Below are positions 55,933 through 64,000 of a stretch of DNA of 64,000 nucleotides, one piece after another (the first letter of the stretch is position 1; each line of letters opens with the position of its first letter). Source of the DNA: Teratosphaeria epicoccoides (Eukaryota > Ascomycota > Dothideomycetes > Mycosphaerellales > Teratosphaeriaceae). The notes beneath the pieces were generated by a model, which did not search any database, was not told the origin of the DNA, and worked only from the letters and a program-made list of their open reading frames with translations. Location: contig JADDMT010000131.1 of NCBI GenBank assembly GCA_021401465.1, positions 1-64,000 of the forward strand, written 5' to 3'. The translations under genes were made by a program, and so were the position numbers.

Positions 55933-57819
55933 ATGTTAAGTAGTTCTTCAACTGTTAGTTCAAGTTCTAGCGACAGTTAACTGACACCACAAGAACAAGT
56001 TGCCGCTATACCTCAAGTCACGTAGTAGCTCGAATCTATTCACCTTAGCGAGATAGCTCTAGCATCTGTCGCAGGTTTAACTACTAGGAATAGACACGGC
56101 AACAACGGCTTTAAGATAGGAAGCCCTATAGAGTTCACAGGACAACGATCTTAAGTCGAGATGTTTATCCTACAATGCTAGTTAGCATTTAATGTGGATA
56201 CAGAACAGTTTACGACATATCATAAGCGAATAATGTACATTTTCTCTTACCTGAAGGGACTAGCGTTCGAGTTTATCTAGCCTCATCTAACAGATTATCT
56301 AGATCACGTCGGCAACGCTAAAGCCAGGAAGACGACGACTAGGGAGATTCTCAACTTAGACAAGTCCTTGTTTAAGGCATTACGCGAAGCGTTTAGGCTC
56401 GGTAATGAGCAACAAGAGGCCGAGAGAGCTCTCCTAGGAATCTAGCAGAAGGGTTCCGCTACTAAGTACCGCGCGGACTTTTAGACCCTCTCTACTTAAG
56501 TTGACTAGAATGATAACGCTTTAGCCACTTAGTTCTACTAGGGACTAAAGGAGTCAGTTAAAGACGAAATTGCCTGAGGAGATCGGCTAACGACATTCAA
56601 GGAAATGAGCGATCTCGCGATTAGAATCAATAATCGCATCTAGGAATAACAGCAAGAACGACAACATAGAAATCGCAAGCTAGCACAGGCTAACCATAAG
56701 GTCTAACGATTAGCACCGAAATGGCGAAGCGATTACTATAGTCTCTAACCTATGGAGTTACATGCGACTAAGGGGCGTCCGAGGAATGGACCCCGAGGAA
56801 AGCCGCGGAAAGGCTCTCCTAATCAGAATGGTCTGAAGAAGCCATTCGACAAGAGTAATCTCGAGTGCTATAACTATGGAAAGAAAGGACACTTTTCCCG
56901 CGAATGTTTTGCGAAGAAGTAACGACAAGAGCTGCCTAGGATAGAGCAGGCTCGCGCAACAACGACGGCACCTAAGCAAAAGGCCGCCACTACTCGAGAA
57001 CCGGACTATGCCGCACTTACTTAGACTACGTGCTACGACGACGATTGTCGAATTCACATGAGTGATAAAGATGGTTCTAGATAGTACGCTAGCTAAAATA
57101 AGGCATAGTCGATCTGTGTACTAAGGGGTACACCTTCTAGTGCGACAGTCCTGAGGCAACAGGAACTAGAAGAAGAAGAAGAAGGTTCGGACGACAACTA
57201 CGAGCTTGTCGAAGCCGTCATTCCTGTTTCTGAGGAAGACGAGAGCATAGAGCGATAGGCCATGCCGCCGCATGACATTAGACTCGACATTATCCGAATC
57301 ATACAGAACTAGTAGGCTCAGGCTTGCCCATGGATTAATGGAGTATAACACGTCGACTAGCTTCAGTATGACGAACTAGCTGACTGTATGCGACGACACT
57401 TAAGGAGACTACTGGTCGTAGCTTAACCTTACGCGCATCAGAAAGTTGTCTAAGAAATTATACCGTTTGGGGTAGAGTTCACGCCCTAGGGAGGCTACCT
57501 AACCCACGAAGGTATTTAGATTCTAAGAGCGCTACGACTCCGAGTCTATCACTTAAAGATAGAGTACGCAAGAAACGCGCAGGAACAGCGAGGCTAAGAA
57601 CGAGAACGATCTCTTAGGCTAGAAAACGGTAACGCTTAGAGAAGAAGCCAAGACTGCATGATCCCTAAACTAGTCCGTGAAGACAGTTATTCGGGAAACG
57701 ACGAGGTCCGCCAGAATTAGACCTACGGACAGACTAGATAGGGCTGCAACGATGTGCCGCGATTAGCGCCAGATACGCGAACAACCTTAGAGTATAGGTA
57801 CATATTAACGAAACGCTAG
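55933..57819 (+). pseudogene. Family 2 Gag, copy F
   Basis: ATG at 55933, serine-rich leader. The zinc knuckle near 56867 reads Cys-Tyr-Asn-Tyr-Gly-Lys-Lys-Gly-His-Phe-Ser-Arg-Glu-Cys, with the second Cys lost to Tyr by G-to-A. The distance from ATG to slippery site (1760 bases) is the same as in E. Disrupted by TAG codons. Confidence 0.8.
57693..57699 (+). promoter_or_regulatory. -1 frameshift slippery site (GGGAAAC), copy F
   Basis: Same heptamer, frame and downstream AGGTC/GACCT pairing as in E. Confidence 0.68.
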
Positions 57820-60800
57820 CCAGGGCCTTAATAGATTCAGGATGTACTAGAATCTTCATGACGCCCAAGTTCGCTAGGACAGCTAGGATAAAGCTACAGG
57901 CGAAGACAAATGCTTTCTCGCTACAAGCGATTAATAGAAAGCCGGTCACGTACAACTAAGGAGTAGTTGACGAAGAGACCGAGATGATGCCTCTGCGGAT
58001 AGGACGCTACTAAGAGATGCTCTAGTTTGACATCACGGAGTCACTAGGCTCGGATGTAGTACTAGGGTTGCTATAGCTAAGAAACGCTAACCCCTATATC
58101 GACTAGAAGAATGAGAGGATCTAGTTCCCGGAACTCTTAAGATCGATACCTCTACTTGTAGTACACGACGTACTAGGCAAGATCGAAATATGTGCTATGA
58201 CTTTAAGCGAGATAGTAGCCGCTATTAAGGATCTAGAACAGGAAGTACACGTCCTATAGGTTAAAGCAACGCAATCGGAAGTCAAGGTCGAATTCATAGT
58301 TCCTGATGAGTATAAAGAGTTCCCTACTCTTTTCGAGGAAGAACCTGACTAAGAAGCTCTGCTAGAACACTAGGAGTAGGACTACAGGATACCCTTACTC
58401 CCTAGCAAGACACTAATGAAGCAATCAGTTCGCCTGTTATTAGCAGCGAAACTAGAGATTCTCTAGAAATACCTAGAAGACAACCTCTAGAAAGGCTTCA
58501 TCCGTAAGTTGTAGTCCCTAGCCGGATATCTAATCCTGTTTGTGCCTAAGGGGGAAGATGACTAGCGACTCTACGTAGATTATTGTGGATTAAACAACAT
58601 CACGATAAAGAATAGTTATCCGCTTCCTTTACTCTCGGAATTACAGGACCGCCTACAAGGAGCAATATGGTTCTCGAAGTTCAACATACCTAGAGCGTAT
58701 AACCGAATTCGAATTAAGGAAGGCGAAGAATAGAAGACTGCGTTCCGAACTAGGTTTAGACACTATGAGTACATAGTCATGCTATTTAGGTTGACAAACG
58801 CCCCGGCTACATAGCAGGCATTTATTAACAACGTACTACGAGAGTACCTTGACGTCTTTGTAGTTATGTACCTAGACGACATCCTCGTCTATTCCCGGAC
58901 GATCGAAGAGCATAGGACTCATGTATGCAAGGTACTTTAGAAACTCTAGGATTACTAGCTAAAGGTCAAGCTATAGAAGAGCGAGTTTCATAAGCAGGAA
59001 GTATAATTCCTTAGCTATGTAGTAGCATAGAATACAATTAAGATAGACACTAAGAAAGTCTAGGTCGTAAAAGAGTAGCCTACGCCGACTAATGTTAAGG
59101 AAGTATAGTCCTTCCTTAGATTCGCTAACTTCTACAGGAGATTTGTAGCAAACTATTTGAAGATCACGGTACTACTTACGACTCTTACGACGAAGGATAC
59201 ACCATTCGTATAGGACGACGCCTAACGGAATGCCTTCGAGGAACTTAAGCGACGATTTACAGATCAGCTAATCTTACTTCTGTTCGACCTAGATAAGCCT
59301 ATCATAGTCGAAACAGATGCCTCCGACGTAGCACTCGGGGCATGCTTAAGTTAACTAGGACCGAGTAGACGACTACAGCTAGTTGCCTACTACTCGAGGA
59401 AATTGTCTAGACTAGAACTCCGTTATGACATCTACGACAAAGAACTTCTAGCTATAGTAGACGCCTACAAGGCCTAGCGAGTCTACTTAGAAGGTTCTAA
59501 GCACTAGGTCATGGTCTACACAGACCATGAGAACTTGCGATACTTCATAATGACGAAAGAGTTAAACTGACGACAGGTTCAGTAGAGCGAGGAGCTCTCT
59601 AGTTTTAACTACAAGATCGTCTATCGTAAGGGGACCGATAACGCACGCGCCGATGCACTTAGCCGCTAGACAGACTACATGAAGGGCGTAAAGCGGGAGA
59701 AACATGCTGTTCTCTAGGAAAATAGCGATAGCACGCTAGGAGTTAACTAACTTGCGGCTACGACTGTCACATAGACTAGTAGATTTCAGGATGACCTGAA
59801 GAACGCGCTAATCTATGACCTAACTGCACTCGCTGTCCGCAACGACATTAATAGTCAGGAGGATTAGGAAGACGAAGACAGAATCCTTCTGTTTCAAGGA
59901 TTAGTATACATGCTAACGTCTTTACGATCGGAACTACTACGCCTCCGACACGACGTACCTTAAGCAGGACACCTAGGAGTGTCTAAAATGAAGCAAATTC
60001 TCTAACAAGAATATTACTTCCCTAGGATGAGCAAGGCAATCGAGGACTACATCTGTTAATGTGTGACTTACTAAAGAAGTAAGCATGACTATCACAAACC
60101 GTATAGGCTACTACGACTACTTAAGGTACCTTAACGGCTAAAGGAATCGCTCGCCATGGATTTTATCGTTAAACTACCTTAGTCGAGAGAACCCGCTACT
60201 AATGAGTTCTTCGACAGGATCATGGTAGTAGTCGACCGATTCACTAAGTTTAGGAAGTTTATCCCTTACCGCAAAGACTTCAAGACTAAAGATATCGCGC
60301 ATGTCTTCATCAAATAGGTAGTAGCACTACATGGCATGCTATAGGACCTAGTAACAGATCGAGGATCTGTGTTTACCTCTAACTTCTAGGGAGCCCTAAT
60401 GAGACAATTCTAGGTCAAACATCGACTAAGTACTTCCTTCTACCCTTAGACGGATAGACAGACAGAACGCCTAAATCAGACGTTAGAATAGTACCTTCGA
60501 TCCTATGTAAATAGGGACTAGAACAACTAGGTAGATTTGTTGCTAATAGTACAGCTCGCGTATAATAGTACGCTAGCAGAGTCGACAGGACTCTCGCCAT
60601 TTCAGATAGCGTATAGATTAGCTATAGAAGACATTCCGGACGTCTTAGCTAGTAATCCGAACCTAGTAGCACTCGGACGAGTAGAACATCTACGCCGACT
60701 GCAAACAGAAGCACGACTCGACCTGCAGTTCTATTAGCAGAACATGGCACAGTACGCGAATCGTAAGAGAATTAAGGGACTAATTCTAAAGGAGGGGGAC

Positions 60801-61217
60801 AAGGTATATCTCCTCCGCTGTCACATCAAATCAGACAAGCCAAGTAAAAAACTAGACGCTGTAAAACTAGGACCATTTAGGATCAAGGCCAAGAAGGGAC
60901 TAGTTAATTTTAAGTTACAGCTACCCGAGCAGATGAGAATATACCTAGTGTTCTATGTCTCTCTGCTAGAACAAGCAGCGCCAGACGCCGCACTGCAATC
61001 AGAACCCTTACTACTCGACCCTGAAGTAGAAGAACTGGAGTACACTGTTAAGAGGATTATCGACACTTGCTAGCAGGACGGACAGCGAGAGTACTTAGTA
61101 AAATGGGAAGGATATAGGAGTACCGAGAACACCTAGGAACCCCTAGAACATCTGCGAAACTGTTAGCAAAAGATACGAAGTTTCGAGAAAGGAACGAACC
61201 TAGGAAGAAGATCCTAA
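57693..61217 (+). pseudogene. Family 2 Pol, copy F
   Basis: -1 frame relative to Gag. Protease DSG near 57833, YLDD near 58870, RNase H, integrase, and chromodomain near 61090-61170, ending at TAA 61215-61217. Bases 60820-61287 are identical to E 24611-25078 whereas upstream parts differ by several percent. Many TAG stops. Confidence 0.88.
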
Positions 61218-61835
61218 GCCACGACTAGACTCCCGCGGGACGCCGTCGACCGGCTCGGCTATCACGCCATCCAGGAAACCCTAATATAAGGCGTTAGCGA
61301 AACCCTCTATTACGCTCTATGTCGTAGGACTAAGAGCGAGACCCGCGGAAGGATCTAGGTCAAGGAGAAACCCAGCCTGCGAGAGAGCTTGTTCCTTGGC
61401 CTCATCCTCCCTGATCTCACGCTCCTCGAGAGCGCGACTATCCTCGACCTCCTAGTCAACTACGTCTAACTGTTTTCGAAGACGCATCTCCTTTGCATGC
61501 GCCTCTATTATCTTCTGCAAAGCCTCGGCTAGGACCGCCTTCGCATAATTGAGATTAGCAATTAGTCTTTTCCGCCGATTGCCTAACTTCTTCTATTCGA
61601 CCTCTGTCACCTTCGCGCCGTAACTCCGACAGTTGCTAAAGTGACATTACGAACATTTCCCTAAGGAAATGTGTACCTGACAAACGAGTTTTAACTCTTG
61701 ACACTAAGTGCAGGACTTCATGCTATCCTGGCCCTAACGATAGATTCGATTCGCGCGGTGTTTGCGTTTCTGCGTTAAAGGGGCGTTAGTGTCTAGAATG
61801 ACACAAGGTAGTAATGTAGAAAGAGAAGACATCAT
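61200..61835 (-). pseudogene. Convergent accessory ORF of family 2, copy F (212 codons)
   Basis: Same start (Met-Met, 61835), stop (61200) and length as in E. A basic patch near the N-terminus, a Cys/His cluster, and a long Lys/Glu-rich helical section are retained. It overlaps pol by 18 bp. Premature stops are present. Confidence 0.72.
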
Positions 61836-61911
61836 AGCGTAAAAAAAGTGACAAGAGAAACCCCGCACTAATAAGGTAGCTTAGGGACGAGCTAGGCTAA
61901 GAGGGGGATAG

Positions 61912-62400
61912 TGTCATAAGTGTTAGGAGTACTATCCAGAGTACTGTAGGATACAGGATCATGAGGGTCCTAAGTGCTATGACTTATAGTATAGTTATAG
62001 GAGTACTATGAGTTAAAGGTATAGTCATAGGAGAAAGGATCTGTCACGTAAGGACAGATCCCTAGGTCTATAGGGTTAGTCTACAGATCTATAGGCCTAT
62101 AAGGAAGAAGGGATCTGTCACGGGATAACAGACCCTTAGATCTATAGGGTTAGTCCACAGATCTGTAGACACGGATCTATTAGGTCTGTTAACAGATCTA
62201 ATAGAGCTGCTCTGACTCTCTAGTATATAGGGATAGCTTTAGGACAGGCAGTTAGGAGCTTCGTGCTTAATCTCAATTTAATCCTCTCTTGCTTAGAGGA
62301 GAGTTAGTTATAAGGTCAACTGCTATTGTCGATATTCTTCACAGCTCTGCGAGTCTAACACCTAATCCCCTTCCTGCTATTAGTACCTACCCTTATGACA
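61912..62400 (+). repeat. 3' LTR of copy F
   Basis: 489 bp, TGTCAT...ATGACA, preceded by the AGAGGGGGATAG purine tract. Confidence 0.93.
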
Positions 62401-64000
62401 CCGAACCTGTCGTCAGTTTAACTCTTTTGTCATTATGAAGTATCGCAAGTTCTCATAGTCTGTGTAGACCGTGACCTAGTGCTTAGAACCTTCTAAGTAG
62501 ACTCGCTAGGCCTTGTAGGCGTCTACTATAGCTAGAAGTTCTTTGTCGTAGACGTCATAACAGAGTTCTAGTCTAGACAATTTCCTCGAGTAGTAGGCGA
62601 CTAGCTGTAGTCATCTACTCGGTCCTAGTTGACTCAAGCATGCCCTAAGTGCTATGTCGGAGGCATCTGTTTTAACTATGATAGGCTTATCCGGGTCGAA
62701 CAGAAGTAAGATTAGCTGATCTGTAAATCGTCGCTTAAGTTCCTCGAAGGCATTCCGTTAGGCGTCGTCCTATACGAATGGTGTATCCTTCGTCGTAAGA
62801 GTCGTAAGTAGTACCGTGATCTTCAAATAGTTTGCTACAAATCTCCTGTAGAAGTTAGCGAATCTAAGGAAGGACTATACTTCCTTAACATTAGTCGGCG
62901 TAGGCTACTCTTTTACGACCTAGACTTTCTTAGTGTCTATCTCAATTCTATTCCATGCTACTACGTAGCTAAGGAATTGTACTTCCTGCTTATGAAACTC
63001 GCTCTTCTACGGCTTAACCTTTAGCTAGTAATCCTAGAGTTTCTGAAGTACCTTGCGCACGTAAGTCCTATGCTCTTTAATCGTCCAGGAATAGACGAGG
63101 ATGTCGTCTAGGTACATAACTACAAAGACGTTAAGGTACTCTCGTAGTACGTTGTTAATAAATGCCTACTATGTAGCTAGGGCGTTTGTTAACCTAAATG
63201 GCATGACTATGTACTCGTAGTGTCTAAACCTAGTTCGGAACGCGGTCTTCTATTCTTCGCCTTCCTTAATTCGAATTCGGTTATACGCTCCGGGTATGTC
63301 AAACTTCGAGAACTACATTGCTCCTTATAGGCGGTCCTGCAATTCCGAGAGCAAAGGAAGCGGATAACTATTCTTTATTATGATGTCGTTTAATCCACGA
63401 TAATCCACGTAGAGTCGCTAGTCATCTTCCCCCTTAGGCACAAACAGGATTAGATATCCGGCTAGGGACTACGACTCGCGGATGAAGCCTTTCCGGAGGT
63501 TGTCTTCTAGGTATTTCCGGAGAATCTCTAGTTTCGCCGCTAACAACAGGCAAACTGATTGCTTCGTTAGTGTCTTGCTAGGGAGTAAGGGTATCCCGTA
63601 GTCCTACTCCTAGTGTTCTAGCAGAGCTTCTTAGTCGGGTTCTTCCTTGAAAAGAGTAGCGAACTCTTTATACTTATCAGGAACTATGAATTCGACCTTG
63701 ACTTCCGATTACGTTGCTTTGACCTATAGGACGTGCACTTCCTGTTCTAGATCCTTAATAGCGGCTACTATCTCGCTTGAAGTCATAGCACATATTTCGA
63801 TCTTACCTAGTATGTCATGCACTACAAGTAGAGGTATCGATCTTGAGAGTTCCGGGAACTAGATCCTCTCATTCTTCTAGTCAATATAGGGGTTAGCGTT
63901 TCTTAGCTATAGCAACCCTAGTACTACATCCGAGCCTAGTGACTCCGTGATGTCAAACTAGAGCATCTCTTAGTAGCCTCCTATCCGTAGAGGCATCATC
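62401..64000 (-). pseudogene. Inverted family 2 Pol fragment, copy G (RNase H to protease linker)
   Basis: On the minus strand it aligns to F from about 59575 backwards to about 57970. It contains RNase H, reverse transcriptase with the YLDD region near 63100, and the region upstream as far as the window edge. It begins mid-RNase H exactly where the F LTR ends. Fewer TGG codons are lost than in F in places. It contains RIP stops. The rest lies outside the window. Confidence 0.85.

Larger units (their letters stand above)
55385..62400 (+). mobile_element. Family 2 Ty3/Gypsy element, copy F (7016 bp), flanks mismatched
   Basis: 489-bp LTRs at 55385-55873 and 61912-62400; internal layout and length identical to E. 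The flanks are GTAGG on the left and CCGAA on the right, not a TSD. The left flank is T, the right flank is an inverted family 2 copy (G). F may be a product of ectopic recombination. Confidence 0.92.

Overview
The window is a nested transposon graveyard from a filamentous fungus, most likely a Pezizomycotina ascomycete. I see no intact host gene, tRNA, rRNA or CRISPR array. The copies differ almost only by C-to-T and G-to-A transitions at CpA and CpG, and coding frames are broken mainly by TAG codons where relatives keep CAG or TGG. That is the signature of repeat-induced point mutation (RIP). Element names (Z, A, C, D, E, F, G, H, I, T) and family numbers are mine.

Three Ty3/Gypsy families occur. 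Family 1 has 360-bp LTRs, is about 8.17 kb and has a single-frame Gag-Pol: the end of Z (1-124), A (125-13077, +), C (3663-11816, -), H (28848-37016, -) and I (41780-49948, +). Family 2 has 489-bp LTRs, is 7016 bp, and joins gag and pol by an apparent -1 frameshift: D (13078-17273), E (19176-26191), F (55385-62400), G (62401-64000, inverted) and a solo LTR (28280-28797). Family 3 is a chromovirus on the minus strand, split by E (17274-19175 and 26192 to about 27785). Five-base target-site duplications (TSDs) support C (TGTGT), E (CTAAT), H (CTATA), I (AAGTG) and the solo LTR (GCCAT/GCTAT). F has mismatched flanks.

Layering, left to right: Z sits in A; C sits in the accessory gene of A; A sits in D; D and E sit in family 3. 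From about 27.79 to 55.38 kb lies a DNA transposon remnant T with a Plavaka-like (CACTA superfamily) transposase at 51474-55192 and other degenerate genes on both strands. T was interrupted by the solo LTR, H and I. Without insertions it is about 10.7 kb.

The most notable feature is shared by all three Gypsy families: an extra gene downstream of pol on the opposite strand, ending tail-to-tail with pol. In family 1 it is 499 codons in three copies, with its own TATA box, cysteine clusters and nuclear-localisation-like basic patches. In family 2 it is about 212 codons, with cysteines and a long charged helix. In family 3 it is about 267 codons, with a TATA box, a cysteine cluster and a Gly/Ser-rich tail. 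These look like retrotransposon-borne accessory proteins of unknown function, possibly nuclear regulators. All copies here are RIP-damaged, so products are inferred from aligned frames.
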